The notes below the pieces were generated by a model. The model had not been told where the DNA came from, did not search any database, and saw nothing but the letters and a program-made list of their open reading frames with translations. Shown one piece after another: positions 17,599-28,868 of a DNA stretch of 64,000 nt. The position numbers and the translations under genes were made by a program. The DNA comes from Asanoa hainanensis (lineage in GTDB: Bacteria > Actinomycetota > Actinomycetes > Mycobacteriales > Micromonosporaceae): the NCBI RefSeq assembly GCF_900188485.1, contig NZ_FZPH01000012.1, forward strand, positions 1 through 64,000, in the 5' to 3' direction. The number at the start of each line of letters is the position of its first letter. Position 1 is the stretch's first letter.

Positions 17599-19739
17599 TC
17601 CGGCGGATCGTTCCGTACGTCCTCGTGGTGCTGTCCCTGGCCGGTGGCCTGGCCGCGCTGTCGGTCCGCCCGGCCACCGCCGAGACCAAGCGCTCCGCCG
17701 ACTACGTGGTGCTGGTCGGCATCCCCGGGCTGCGCTGGGAAGACGTCACCGAGCAGGGCACGCCCAACCTGTGGCGGCTGGCCGAGCACGGCTCGATCGG
17801 CTCGCTGTCGGTGCGCTCGGCGCTCAAGCCCACGTGCCCCGTCGACGGCTGGCTGACCCTGGGCGCGGGCAACTTCGCCGGGTGGCGGCGCAGCACGCCG
17901 GTCACCGCCGCCTGCCCGCCGCTCACCGTCGACGTGCAGCGCCCGGACGGAATCGGCGCGTTCCTGCCCGATCTCGACCGCCAGGCGGTGCAGTACAACC
18001 AGCGGTCGCAGACCTGGGGCGCCGTGCCGGGCGCGCTGCCCGAGTCGGTGCGCTGCACCGCCGCCGTCGGGCCGGGCGCCGCGGTCGCCGCCGCACGGCC
18101 GTACGGGCGCGTCGACACGTACGAGCCCCAACTGCCCGACGACCCGCGCAAGCTGCTGAGCGAGTGCACGCTCAGCATGGTCGACCTGGGCGCCGTCAGC
18201 GGCGAGGACCCGGTGGCGCGGCAGACCGCCGCCGCCCGGGCGGACGCCGTGCTGGCCCGGGTGCTCGCCGCCCGTCCCGACAACTCGCTCGTCATGGTGG
18301 CCGGGCTCGCCGACACCGACCAGACCAGCCGGCTGCACGTCGCGATCGCCGACGGCCCCGGCTGGGACGGCGGTTGGCTGACCTCGCCGAGCACCGGGCG
18401 CGACGGCTACATCCAGCTCGTCGACCTGGCACCGACCGCGCTGACCACCCTCAACCGGCCGCTGCCCGAACGGCGGTTCGTCGGCCAGCCCGCGACCTCG
18501 GTCGCCGGCCGGCCCGAGCGGCTGCCCGACGCGGTGAGCTTCCCGGCCGACGCCGACCGAGAGGCGGGAGCCCAGCGCTCGGTCGCGACCTGGTTCTTCG
18601 GCGTGCTGGCCGCGGTGCAACTGGTGCTGGCGATCGTCGTGGTGCCGCTGTTGCGGCGGGCCAGGCGGCACGTCGGCGACGAGCGGTCGATCCCCAAGCC
18701 GATCAGCGACGCCGTCGAGCTCCTGCTGCTCGCGTCCGCCCTGGCGATCCCGGCCGCCCTCGTCGCAGACCTGGTGCCCTGGTGGCGGGGCGGGCAGCCG
18801 GGCTGGCTGTTCGCCGCCGTGCTGGTGTTCGTGCTGGCCGCCGGCACCGCCGCCGTCCGGCTCGTGCCGGCCTTCCGGCGCACCCTGGGGCCCCTCGCGA
18901 TGGTGGTGACGGTCGCCGGCGCGGTGGTCGGCCTCGACCTGCTCACCGGCGCCCGGCTGCAGCTCAACGGGGTGGCGGGCTACTCGGTGCTCGACGGCAA
19001 CCGCTACGCCGGCGTCGGCACGGTCGGTCTGGGGGTCTTCCTCACCGGCGTCCTGTTGGGCGGCGGCGTGCTCGCCCAGCGCTTCGCCAAGTCCTGGCGC
19101 CCGCTCGTGATGGCCGTGCTCGGTGGCGTGGGCGTGTTCCTGGTCGGCAGCCCCTACCTGGGCTCGGACCCGATCGGTGCGGTGGCCCTGACGGCCGGTG
19201 TGTGCATCGCCACGGCGCTGTCCACGGGCGGCTGGCTCACCCTGGGCCGGCTGGCCGCGGCCTCGGTGGCCGGCGTCGCCGTGACCTCGGTGTTCGCCTG
19301 GATCGAGGTGCGCCACCCGGCCGCCGAGCGGGGCAGCCTGGGCCGGTTCGTGGAGGCCCTCGGCGACGGCACCGGCGGCACCACGCTGCAACGGGCCAGC
19401 AAGGCCAACCTCGACGCGCTGGTCGGCAGCCCGCTGACGTTCCTGGCCGTGGTGGGCGCCGCGCTGCTGTGGCTGGCGCTGTTGCGCGACTGGGGCGGGC
19501 TGCGCCGGGCGTACGGGCTCTACCCGTCGGTCCGGGCCGGCGCGGTCGGCATCGGCGTCGCCGTGGTGCTCGGCGGCCTGCTCGGCGGGACCGCCCTGGA
19601 CCTGGCCGGCGCGGCCGCGGCAGTGGTGGCCCCCATGGCGGCATTGACCGCCCTACGTGTGCTCGATCACGCGAGCGACTTCACGAGGCCGGCGCAGCCG
19701 GCCCCGCAGGTCGACGCGGAGGGTGTCGGCGCGGCATGA
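17595..19739 (+). CDS. Alkaline-phosphatase-superfamily-like polytopic membrane protein
   Basis: The 714-residue protein has a signal/anchor helix (~7-29), an outside domain (~32-330) and about ten membrane helices (~335-690). The outside domain recalls the alkaline phosphatase/sulfatase fold: DYVVLVGIPGLRWEDV, TPNLWRLAEHGSIGSL, PTCPVDGWLTLGAG where Thr80 could be the nucleophile, and LHVAIADGPGWDGGWLTSPST, then GYIQLVDLAPTALTTL. Such outside enzymes move phospho-groups onto glycans or lipids. Function is inferred from fold-like motifs only. It ends the cassette; pyrG follows after 75 nt. Confidence 0.7.
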   Translation: MIRRIVPYVLVVLSLAGGLAALSVRPATAETKRSADYVVLVGIPGLRWEDVTEQGTPNLWRLAEHGSIGSLSVRSALKPTCPVDGWLTLGAGNFAGWRRSTPVTAACPPLTVDVQRPDGIGAFLPDLDRQAVQYNQRSQTWGAVPGALPESVRCTAAVGPGAAVAAARPYGRVDTYEPQLPDDPRKLLSECTLSMVDLGAVSGEDPVARQTAAARADAVLARVLAARPDNSLVMVAGLADTDQTSRLHVAIADGPGWDGGWLTSPSTGRDGYIQLVDLAPTALTTLNRPLPERRFVGQPATSVAGRPERLPDAVSFPADADREAGAQRSVATWFFGVLAAVQLVLAIVVVPLLRRARRHVGDERSIPKPISDAVELLLLASALAIPAALVADLVPWWRGGQPGWLFAAVLVFVLAAGTAAVRLVPAFRRTLGPLAMVVTVAGAVVGLDLLTGARLQLNGVAGYSVLDGNRYAGVGTVGLGVFLTGVLLGGGVLAQRFAKSWRPLVMAVLGGVGVFLVGSPYLGSDPIGAVALTAGVCIATALSTGGWLTLGRLAAASVAGVAVTSVFAWIEVRHPAAERGSLGRFVEALGDGTGGTTLQRASKANLDALVGSPLTFLAVVGAALLWLALLRDWGGLRRAYGLYPSVRAGAVGIGVAVVLGGLLGGTALDLAGAAAAVVAPMAALTALRVLDHASDFTRPAQPAPQVDAEGVGAA

Positions 19740-22153
<2,414 letters not shown>

Positions 22154-22160
22154 GTTTCGG

Positions 22161-22191
22161 CAAGGGCCTCCTGTGTCACAGGGGGCCCTTG
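22161..22191 (+). terminator. Intrinsic terminator after pyrG-NUDIX
   Basis: CAAGGGCCTCCTGTG (22161-22175) pairs with CACAGGGGGCCCTTG (22177-22191) over 15 positions with one G-T pair; the tip opens to a small loop. TTT follows. It lies 7 nt after the NUDIX stop. Confidence 0.85.
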
Positions 22192-22282
22192 TTTCGGCCC
22201 TCGTGTGGTGATCACGAACGGCGGGCAATACTGAATGCGCGTCCGCTGGTGAGCGGGTGTGTCCCCGCGATCCGGGGCACCC

Positions 22283-22288
22283 TAGACT
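22283..22288 (+). promoter_or_regulatory. Candidate -10 of ald
   Basis: TAGACT fits the actinobacterial TAnnnT -10. It would start a leader of about 60 nt that holds GAGAAGG (22341-22347) before the GTG start. No clear -35 is seen. The gap after the terminator is otherwise featureless. Confidence 0.4.
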
Positions 22289-22354
22289 CGCCGCCGACGC
22301 GGGAGACGACCCGGTCAACGGTGACTGGGCGTACGCGGGAGAGAAGGTGTCGAT

Positions 22355-23470
22355 GTGAAGGTCGGAATCCCACGCGAGGTGAAGAACCACGAGTACCGCG
22401 TGGCGATCACGCCGGCAGGCGTCCACGAGTTCGCCCGCGCGGGTCACGAGGTCTTCGTCGAGTCCGGTGCCGGGCTCGGCTCGTCCATCACGGACGACGA
22501 GTTCGCCGCGGCCGGTGCGACGATCCTGCCCGGGCCGGACGAGGTCTGGGGCACCGCCGACCTGGTGCTCAAGGTCAAGGAGCCGATCGCCGAGGAACAC
22601 CACCGGATGCGCCCGGGCCAGGTGCTCTTCACCTACCTGCACCTCGCCGCGTCCAAGGAGTGCACCGACGCGCTGATCGACCGCAAGGTCACCGGCATCG
22701 CGTACGAGACCGTCGAGACCGCCGACCGCGCGCTCCCGCTGCTCGCCCCGATGTCCGAGGTCGCGGGCCGGCTCGCGCCCCAGGTCGGCGCGTACACGCT
22801 GATGCGCCAGGGCGGCGGCCGAGGCATCCTGATGGGCGGCGTCTCCGGCGTGTACGCGGCCAAGGTCGTCGTGATCGGCGCCGGCGTCTCCGGCATGAAC
22901 GCGGCCGCGATAGCGCTCGGCATGCAGGCCGAGGTGTTGCTCCTCGACCGCAACATCAACAAGCTGCGCCAGGCGGACGCGATCTACCAGGGCCACCTGC
23001 AGACCGTCGCTTCCAACGCGTACGAGGTCGAGCGCGCTGTGCTCGACGCAGACATGGTGATCGGCGCGGTGCTGGTGCCGGGCGCCAAGGCCCCGACGCT
23101 CATCTCGAACGAGCTGGTCAGCCGGATGAAGCCGGGCTCGGTGCTCGTCGACATCTCGATCGACCAGGGCGGCTGCTTCGAGGACTCGCGCCCGACGACG
23201 CACGCGGATCCGACCTACAAGGTCCACGAGTCGATGTTCTACTGCGTGGCCAACATGCCCGGCGCGGTGCCGCACACCAGCACCTACGCGCTGACCAACG
23301 TCACGCTGCCGTACGCCCTGGAGCTCGCCAACCGCGGCTGGCGCGACGCGCTGCGCCGCGACCCGGCGCTGGCCCTGGGCCTGAACACCTACGACGGCCA
23401 GGTCACCTACGGCCCGGTCGCGGAGGCGCACGGCATGAAGCACCTGCCGCTCGCGGAGGCGCTGGCCTGA
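22355..23470 (+). CDS. ald: Alanine dehydrogenase
   Basis: The 371-residue enzyme reversibly turns L-alanine and NAD into pyruvate, ammonia and NADH. It has the N-terminal signature [20 protein letters not shown], the active-site KVKEPI lysine (~75) and H near FTYLHLA (~96), and the NAD-binding [19 protein letters not shown] near 170-188. Length fits the family. It sits between the NUDIX gene and xerD, where M. tuberculosis has none (its ald is elsewhere), so it looks like a local insertion. It has its own promoter and terminator boundary. Confidence 0.95.
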   Translation: MKVGIPREVKNHEYRVAITPAGVHEFARAGHEVFVESGAGLGSSITDDEFAAAGATILPGPDEVWGTADLVLKVKEPIAEEHHRMRPGQVLFTYLHLAASKECTDALIDRKVTGIAYETVETADRALPLLAPMSEVAGRLAPQVGAYTLMRQGGGRGILMGGVSGVYAAKVVVIGAGVSGMNAAAIALGMQAEVLLLDRNINKLRQADAIYQGHLQTVASNAYEVERAVLDADMVIGAVLVPGAKAPTLISNELVSRMKPGSVLVDISIDQGGCFEDSRPTTHADPTYKVHESMFYCVANMPGAVPHTSTYALTNVTLPYALELANRGWRDALRRDPALALGLNTYDGQVTYGPVAEAHGMKHLPLAEALA

Positions 23471-24459
23471 CCGCGACGCACGCGACGCCCGGCGCCGGTG
23501 ACGCCCAACCGTCACCGGCGCCGCCGCCTGAGCCCGCACCGGCCCTGCGGCGGGCGGTGCGGGTCTATCTCGACCACCTGACCGTCGAGCGTGGGCTGTC
23601 CGGGAACACGCTGGCTTCGTACCGGCGTGATCTCGATCGCTATCTTTCGACCTTGGCCGGGCGTGGGGTGACCGACCTCGCGTCGGCCACGCCGGCCGAG
23701 ATCGCCGGGCACGTCGCCGCCTTGCGCGACGGCGATGGCGAGCATCCGCCGCTGTCCGCCGCGTCCGCGGCGCGGGCCACCTCCGCCGTGCGGGGGCTGC
23801 ACAAGTTCGCCGTGCGCGAGGGGCTGGCAGCCGACGACGTCAGCCGGGACGTGAAGCCGCCCAGCCTGCCGCGGCGGCTGCCCAAGGCGCTCGAAGTCGA
23901 CGAGGTGCTGCGGCTGCTCGAGTCCGTCAGCGGTGACGGGCCGTTGGAGCTGCGCGACCGGGCCCTGCTCGAGTTTCTCTACGGCACCGGGGCGCGGATC
24001 TCCGAGGCCGTCGGCGCTGCGGTCGACGACCTCGACCTCGAAAGTGGCTCGGCCACTTTGCACGGCAAGGGCGGGCGGACGCGGATCGTTCCGGTCGGTG
24101 GGTATGCCCGGGCCGCGTTGGACGCCTATCTGGTGCGGGCTCGTCCGGGGCTCGCCGCGCGCGGGCCGGCGGTGTTTCTCAACGCGCGCGGTGGGCCGTT
24201 GTCGCGGCAGAGTGCGTGGGCGATTCTGCGCAAGGCCGCGGCCGCCGCCGGGCTGCCGGTTGAAGGCGCGCGGGCCGTGTCGCCGCACACGTTGCGGCAT
24301 TCCTATGCCACGCATCTGCTCGACGGTGGGGCCGACGTTCGGGTGGTGCAGGAACTGCTCGGGCACGCGTCCGTGACCACGACGCAGGTATACACGTTGG
24401 TCACGGTGGAGCGGTTGCGCGAGGTTTACGCCACCGCACACCCGCGGGCACATAGCTGA
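23467..24459 (+). CDS. xerD: Tyrosine recombinase XerD-like
   Basis: The protein has the SAM-like core-binding domain ([25 protein letters not shown]) and a catalytic domain with the full set: Arg in GTGARISEA, Lys in [32 protein letters not shown] with the nucleophile Tyr. It resolves chromosome dimers at dif with a partner. No ATG, GTG or TTG lies before the first helix; CTG 23467 overlaps the ald stop as CTGA and gives 330 residues, while GTG 23557 gives 300 residues but trims the first helix. I prefer the upstream start. Matches Rv1701. Confidence 0.88.
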   Translation: MTATHATPGAGDAQPSPAPPPEPAPALRRAVRVYLDHLTVERGLSGNTLASYRRDLDRYLSTLAGRGVTDLASATPAEIAGHVAALRDGDGEHPPLSAASAARATSAVRGLHKFAVREGLAADDVSRDVKPPSLPRRLPKALEVDEVLRLLESVSGDGPLELRDRALLEFLYGTGARISEAVGAAVDDLDLESGSATLHGKGGRTRIVPVGGYARAALDAYLVRARPGLAARGPAVFLNARGGPLSRQSAWAILRKAAAAAGLPVEGARAVSPHTLRHSYATHLLDGGADVRVVQELLGHASVTTTQVYTLVTVERLREVYATAHPRAHS

Positions 24460-24471
24460 CACCCGCTTCTT

Positions 24472-24487
24472 GGCGTGTCGACACGCC
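24472..24487. promoter_or_regulatory. Perfect 16-bp palindrome upstream of parA
   Basis: GGCGTGTCGACACGCC is its own reverse complement. It lies 12 nt after xerD and about 35 nt before the -10 candidate of parA. It does not match the parS centromere sequence. It looks like an operator for a dimeric regulator. Confidence 0.5.
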
Positions 24488-24521
24488 GATATGGTGCACC
24501 CGGGGCCGGTGGGACGTGGCG

Positions 24522-24527
24522 TACAGT
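24522..24527 (+). promoter_or_regulatory. Candidate -10 of the parA-scp operon
   Basis: TACAGT fits TAnnnT and would give a leader of about 42 nt with a GCAGGG ribosome site (24567-24572) before ATG 24575. No clear -35 box. Confidence 0.4.
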
Positions 24528-24574
24528 CGGGGCTCCGGCGTGGGGACGCTCGTCGGGAGGGGGTAGGCAGGGAC

Positions 24575-25504
24575 ATGGCTGGCAACGGTGACCGTGCCGA
24601 GGCATGGACCTCGCAGCTCCGTGAGCAGCAGTCCGCTCTGGACCTCGGTGCTGAGCTCGGCCCGGCCGACCCGGCCGCCTACACGATGCGCAAGCCGATC
24701 CCCGAGCCGATGCCGACCGATCGGCACGGCCCGGCGCGGATCATCGCGCTGGCCAACCAGAAGGGTGGCGTGGGCAAGACCACGTCGACCATCAACCTCG
24801 GCGCCGCGCTGGCCGAATACGGCCGCAAGGTGCTGCTCGTCGACTTCGACCCGCAGGGCGCGCTCTCCGTCGGCCTCGGCGTCAACCCGCACAACCTCGA
24901 CCTGTCGGTCTACAACCTGCTGATGCAGGACGACGTCATGGCCGAAGACGTGCTGATCAAGACCGACGTCGCGGGGCTGCACCTGCTGCCGGCCAACATC
25001 GACCTGTCGGCCGCCGAGATCCAGCTCGTCAACGAGGTCGCGCGCGAGATGGCGCTGGCCCGGGTGCTGCGCTCGGTCCGCAAGGAATACGACTACATCC
25101 TGATCGACTGCCAGCCGTCGCTCGGCCTGCTCGCGATCAACGCGCTGACCGTGGCACACGGCGTGCTGATCCCGCTGGAGTGCGAGTTCTTCAGCCTGCG
25201 GGGTGTGGCCCTGCTGCTCGACACCATCGACAAGGTGCGCGAGCGGCTCAACTTCGACCTCGAGCTCGAAGGCATTCTGGCCACCATGTACGACAGCCGC
25301 ACCACCCACTGCCGTCAGGTGCTCCAGCGGGTGGTCGAGGCGTTCGGCGACAAGGTCTACCAGACCGTGATCACCAAGACGGTCAAGTTCCCCGAGTCGA
25401 CCGTGGCCGGTGCGCCGATCACCACGCTCGACCCGGCGTCGTCCGGTGCCCGCAACTACCGCCAGCTCGCCCGAGAGGTCATCGCCGCGCAAGCTGAGCG
25501 CTGA
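24575..25504 (+). CDS. ParA/Soj-family ATPase
   Basis: The 309-residue protein has the deviant Walker A KGGVGKTTSTINLG near 64-77, the A' motif VLLVDFDPQGALS (~88-100) and Walker B DYILIDCQPSLG (~172-183). The N-terminal ~55 residues are an acidic, unordered extension. It is not next to parB, and its place beside scpA/scpB is shared with Rv1708, so it is a second ParA-like protein that likely works with the SMC loader (inference). ATG 24575 follows GCAGGG. Confidence 0.9.
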   Translation: MAGNGDRAEAWTSQLREQQSALDLGAELGPADPAAYTMRKPIPEPMPTDRHGPARIIALANQKGGVGKTTSTINLGAALAEYGRKVLLVDFDPQGALSVGLGVNPHNLDLSVYNLLMQDDVMAEDVLIKTDVAGLHLLPANIDLSAAEIQLVNEVAREMALARVLRSVRKEYDYILIDCQPSLGLLAINALTVAHGVLIPLECEFFSLRGVALLLDTIDKVRERLNFDLELEGILATMYDSRTTHCRQVLQRVVEAFGDKVYQTVITKTVKFPESTVAGAPITTLDPASSGARNYRQLAREVIAAQAER

Positions 25505-25556
25505 TCTTCAGTCCCGCCGGCGCTCTGCCGGTGCCGATGGTGCGTGAGGTGTGGGC

Positions 25557-26498
25557 GTGAACAGCGCCGTTACAGCGGTGGACTACGGTCGAACGGTGAG
25601 TGAACCCGATGCGGCCCCCGTTGTTGTCGAGGGGACGGTCCCGGCTGACGCGTTGACGCCCGACGCGGCGCCCGCGACCGGGTTCACCGTGCGGCTGGCC
25701 AACTTCACCGGCCCGTTCGACCTGCTGCTCCAGCTCATCGGCAAGCACAAGCTCGACGTCACCGAGGTGGCGCTGAGCACGGTGACCGACGAGTTCATCG
25801 CCTACATCCGCGCGATGGGCGACGACTGGCCGCTCGACGAGGCCAGCGAGTTCCTGGTCGTCGCGGCCACCCTGCTCGACCTCAAGGCGGCCCGGCTGCT
25901 GCCCGCGGCCCAGGTCGAGAACGAAGAGGACCTGGCCCTGCTGGAGGCCCGCGACCTGCTGTTCGCCCGACTTTTGCAATACAAGGCGTTCAAAGAGGCG
26001 GCCGCCCACATCCAGCTGCTCGAGCAGGAGGGCGCCCGCCGCTACCCGCGGGCGGTCTCCCTGGAGCCGCGGTACGCGGAGGCGCTGCCGGAGCTCGTCC
26101 TCGGGATCGGTGCCGACCGGCTGCTGAAACTCGCGATCAGGGCGATGACCCCCAAAGCGGCTCCGCCCACGGTGTCGATCGCGCACATCCACGACGTCAA
26201 GGTCAGCGTTCGCGAGCACGCGGTGCTGTTGCGCGACCGGATCCGGCGCTCGGGCACGGCGACCTTCCAGGTGCTGACGATCGACTGCGAGAGCACGCTC
26301 GAGGTGGTCGCCCGGTTCCTGGCGCTGCTGGAGCTCTACCGGGAGAACCTGATCGGCTTCGAGCAGGTGCAGGCCCTGGGCGAGCTGACGGTCCGCTGGA
26401 TCGGCGGCGACGCGGTGGGCGAGCTGAAGGTCGACGAGTACGCCGGCACACCGGAAAAGCCGGCCGCCGAAGAAGAGGCTAAGGAGCAGGACCAGTGA
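25557..26498 (+). CDS. scpA: Segregation and condensation protein A
   Basis: The protein (313 residues) is the kleisin of the SMC-ScpAB complex. VRLANFTGPFDLLLQLIGKHKLDVTEVALSTVTDEF is the classic start of the domain (~43-78), and the C-terminal winged-helix segment (TFQVLTIDCESTLEVVARFLALLELYRE) is kept. GTG 25557 is used for GAGGTG 5 nt upstream; GTG 25596 would give a start nearer the domain and is an equal option. It overlaps scpB by 4 nt (GTGA). Confidence 0.9.
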   Translation: MNSAVTAVDYGRTVSEPDAAPVVVEGTVPADALTPDAAPATGFTVRLANFTGPFDLLLQLIGKHKLDVTEVALSTVTDEFIAYIRAMGDDWPLDEASEFLVVAATLLDLKAARLLPAAQVENEEDLALLEARDLLFARLLQYKAFKEAAAHIQLLEQEGARRYPRAVSLEPRYAEALPELVLGIGADRLLKLAIRAMTPKAAPPTVSIAHIHDVKVSVREHAVLLRDRIRRSGTATFQVLTIDCESTLEVVARFLALLELYRENLIGFEQVQALGELTVRWIGGDAVGELKVDEYAGTPEKPAAEEEAKEQDQ

Positions 26499-27442
26499 CG
26501 GAGCGCGGCGGCGCCGACCCGGGCCGCGAGGCATCCCTCGCCGAACAGGCAGCGGCCTGGGTACCCCCATGGGAACGCCCCCGCCCGCAGCCCGAAGGGG
26601 TGACGGAGTCGGAAGGGGCGCCGGAGCCGGAGCCCGCGGAGGAGCCCGAGCTCGCCGCCGAGGCCGACACGATCGAGGCTGCCGAGGCCATCGGGGACGC
26701 CGAGGAGGTGACCGCGCCCGAGGAGCAGGATCCGGTGGTCGCGGCCGAGCTGCCCGAGGCGCCGCCCGACGCCGCCGATCTGGTCGACCTGGCCGAGGAG
26801 GCCGACCCCGGCACCACCACGGACCGCAGTGCGGCCGAGGTCGCCACTCCCGCACCGTCGCGCGTATCCGATGCCGATGTTGTTGTTCCGGCCATCGACG
26901 AGGACGAGCTGCGTGGCGCCCTGGAGGCGATCATGCTTGTCGTCGACGAGCCCGTGCAGGAGATCGTGCTGGCTCAGGTGCTCGAACTGCCTACCGAGCG
27001 GGTGCAGGCGGCGTTGGAGTCGATCTCGGCCGGCTACACCTCGGCTGGGCACGGGTTCGAGCTGCGGCGCGCCGCTGGTGGGTGGCGGCTCTACACCCGG
27101 CCGCAGTACGCCGCCTATGTCGAGAAGTTCGTCCTCGACGGGCAGTCGGTGCGGCTCACCCAGGCTGCCCTGGAGACGCTCGCGGTGATCGCTTACAAGC
27201 AGCCCGTCACCCGTGGCCGGATTTCCGCCATCCGGGGTGTGAACTGCGACGGCGTCGTGCGTACCCTCACCGCGCGCGGTCTGGTGGAGGAGGCCGGCAC
27301 GGAGCCGGAGACGGGCGCGTACCTTTACCGGACGACGACGCTGTTCCTGGAGAAGCTCGGACTCGACACGGTCGACCAGCTCCCGGACCTGGCGCCGTTC
27401 CTTCCGGACGATGTCGACGAGGTGGCAGATGGCGAACGCTGA
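26495..27442 (+). CDS. scpB: Segregation and condensation protein B
   Basis: The 315-residue protein joins ScpA and SMC. The winged-helix pair is in residues ~130-300: LRGALEAIMLVVDEPV, GFELRRAAGGWRLYTRPQ and LTQAALETLAVIAYKQPVTRGRI. Residues 1-130 are a Glu/Ala/Pro-rich, disordered acidic tail that makes it about 100 residues longer than common ScpB. GTG start overlaps scpA; its 3' end overlaps the rluB start by 14 nt. Confidence 0.92.
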   Translation: MTERGGADPGREASLAEQAAAWVPPWERPRPQPEGVTESEGAPEPEPAEEPELAAEADTIEAAEAIGDAEEVTAPEEQDPVVAAELPEAPPDAADLVDLAEEADPGTTTDRSAAEVATPAPSRVSDADVVVPAIDEDELRGALEAIMLVVDEPVQEIVLAQVLELPTERVQAALESISAGYTSAGHGFELRRAAGGWRLYTRPQYAAYVEKFVLDGQSVRLTQAALETLAVIAYKQPVTRGRISAIRGVNCDGVVRTLTARGLVEEAGTEPETGAYLYRTTTLFLEKLGLDTVDQLPDLAPFLPDDVDEVADGER

Positions 27443-28154
27443 GCGCCTGCAGAAGGTGCTGGCCAGCGCCGGTGTGGGGTCCCGCAGGGCCTGTGAGGAC
27501 CTGATCTTCCGTGGCCGGGTGACGGTCGACGGCAAGGTCGCCCAGCTCGGTGACAAGGTCGACGCGGACACCGCGGAGATCTACGTCGACGGGCAGCGGT
27601 TGATCGTCGACCAGAACCTCGTCTACCTGGCGTTCAACAAGCCCCGCGGCGTGGTCTCGACCATGGCCGACGAGAAGGGGCGCACCGCGCTCGACGAGTT
27701 CCTCAACCGGGTCGACCAGCGGGTCTACCACGTGGGGCGGCTCGACACCGACAGCGAGGGCCTGCTGCTGCTGACCAACGACGGCTCGCTGGCGCACAAG
27801 CTGATGCATCCCTCGTTCGGGGTGCCGAAGACCTACGTGCTGGAGGTGCCGGGCCCGCTGCCCCGGGCCGTCGGCCGGACGCTGCTCAGCGGCGTCGAGC
27901 TCGAGGACGGCCCGGCCAAGGTCGACAAGTTCCGGCTGGTCGACGCGTTCGCCCGGTCGGCGCAGATCGAGATCGTGATCCACGAGGGCCGCAACCGGAT
28001 CGTCCGGCGGATGATGGACGCCGTCGGCCACCCGGTCAACCGGCTGGTCCGCACCGCGATCGGCCCGATCCGCCTCGGCGACCTCAAACCGGGTCGCACC
28101 AGGCGCCTCACGAACGCCGAGGTCGGGGCACTGTTCAAGGCCGTCGGCGAGTGA
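27429..28154 (+). CDS. rluB: RluB/RsuA-family rRNA pseudouridine synthase
   Basis: The 241-residue protein has an S4 domain (ERLQKVLASAGVGSRRACEDLI, ~5-26) and the RsuA-type catalytic core: LAFNKPRGVVST, VGRLDTDSEGLLLLTNDG with the catalytic Asp (~99), and EGRNRIVRRMMDAVGHPV. It makes a pseudouridine in 23S (or 16S) rRNA. ATG 27429 has GAGGTGG upstream and lies inside the scpB 3' end. Matches Rv1711. Confidence 0.92.
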   Translation: MANAERLQKVLASAGVGSRRACEDLIFRGRVTVDGKVAQLGDKVDADTAEIYVDGQRLIVDQNLVYLAFNKPRGVVSTMADEKGRTALDEFLNRVDQRVYHVGRLDTDSEGLLLLTNDGSLAHKLMHPSFGVPKTYVLEVPGPLPRAVGRTLLSGVELEDGPAKVDKFRLVDAFARSAQIEIVIHEGRNRIVRRMMDAVGHPVNRLVRTAIGPIRLGDLKPGRTRRLTNAEVGALFKAVGE

Positions 28155-28175
28155 TTCTGCCCGACCAGGCAGAAT
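28154..28175 (+). terminator. Short hairpin after rluB
   Basis: ATTCTGCC (28154-28161) pairs perfectly with GGCAGAAT (28168-28175) across a 6-nt loop, beginning on the last base of the rluB stop codon. No T-run follows. It may reduce read-through from rluB into cmk. Confidence 0.5.
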
Positions 28176-28199
28176 AGGTGCTGACGGCGAGGAGGAACG

Positions 28200-28868
28200 G
28201 TGGCAGACGAGTTGGCTAACGGTCGGTGTGTGGTGGCCGTGGACGGCCCGTCGGGTTCCGGCAAATCCACTGTTTCCCGGCGGCTGGCGTCCGCGCTCGG
28301 GGCGCAATACCTCGACACGGGCGCGATGTACCGGGCGGTGACCTGGGCGGTGCTGCGCTACGGCGTCGACCTGGCCGACCTGGAAGGGATCACGAAGGTG
28401 GCCGGCGAGCTCGACCTGGCGATCGGCACCGACCCGGTGGCTCCGCACGTGCGGGCCGACGGGGTCGACGTCGACGCCGACATCCGGGGCCCGGAGGTGA
28501 CCGCCGCGGTGTCCGCGGTGGCGGCCGTGCCCGCGGTGCGGCAGCTACTGGTGGGGCAGCAGCGTGCGTTGATCGAGGCGGCCGGCCGGATCGTGGTCGA
28601 GGGCCGCGACATCGGCGCGGTCGTGGCGCCCGACGCCGACCTCAAGGTCTACCTGACCGCCTCCGCCGACGCGCGCGCCAAGCGCCGCTCGCTGGAGACC
28701 GCCGCGTCCGTCGACGACACCCACGCCGACCTGCTGCGCCGCGACACGCTCGACTCCACCCGGGCGGCCGACCCGCTGCAGCAGGCGGCCGACGCGGTGG
28801 TGCTCGACACCACGGCGATGGGCATCGACGAGGCGGTCGCGCGGCTGCGTGCCATGGTGACGGCATGA
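28200..28868 (+). CDS. cmk: Cytidylate kinase
   Basis: The 222-residue kinase phosphorylates CMP/dCMP. It has the P-loop GPSGSGKST (~17-25), the [15 protein letters not shown]-binding segment, [21 protein letters not shown], and the lid [11 protein letters not shown] start has GGAGGA 4 nt upstream. It overlaps der by 4 nt; cmk-der order is widespread and matches Rv1712-Rv1713. Confidence 0.95.
   Translation: MADELANGRCVVAVDGPSGSGKSTVSRRLASALGAQYLDTGAMYRAVTWAVLRYGVDLADLEGITKVAGELDLAIGTDPVAPHVRADGVDVDADIRGPEVTAAVSAVAAVPAVRQLLVGQQRALIEAAGRIVVEGRDIGAVVAPDADLKVYLTASADARAKRRSLETAASVDDTHADLLRRDTLDSTRAADPLQQAADAVVLDTTAMGIDEAVARLRAMVTA

Noticed and set aside
17574-19391. 605-codon minus-strand frame opposite the 714-aa membrane protein
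   Set aside because: It is Gly/Arg/His-rich and lacks any domain, while the + frame has a signal, a fold-like domain and membrane helices.
24472-24487. parS centromere site
   Set aside because: The palindrome shares no core with the GTTTCACGTGAAAC type of site.
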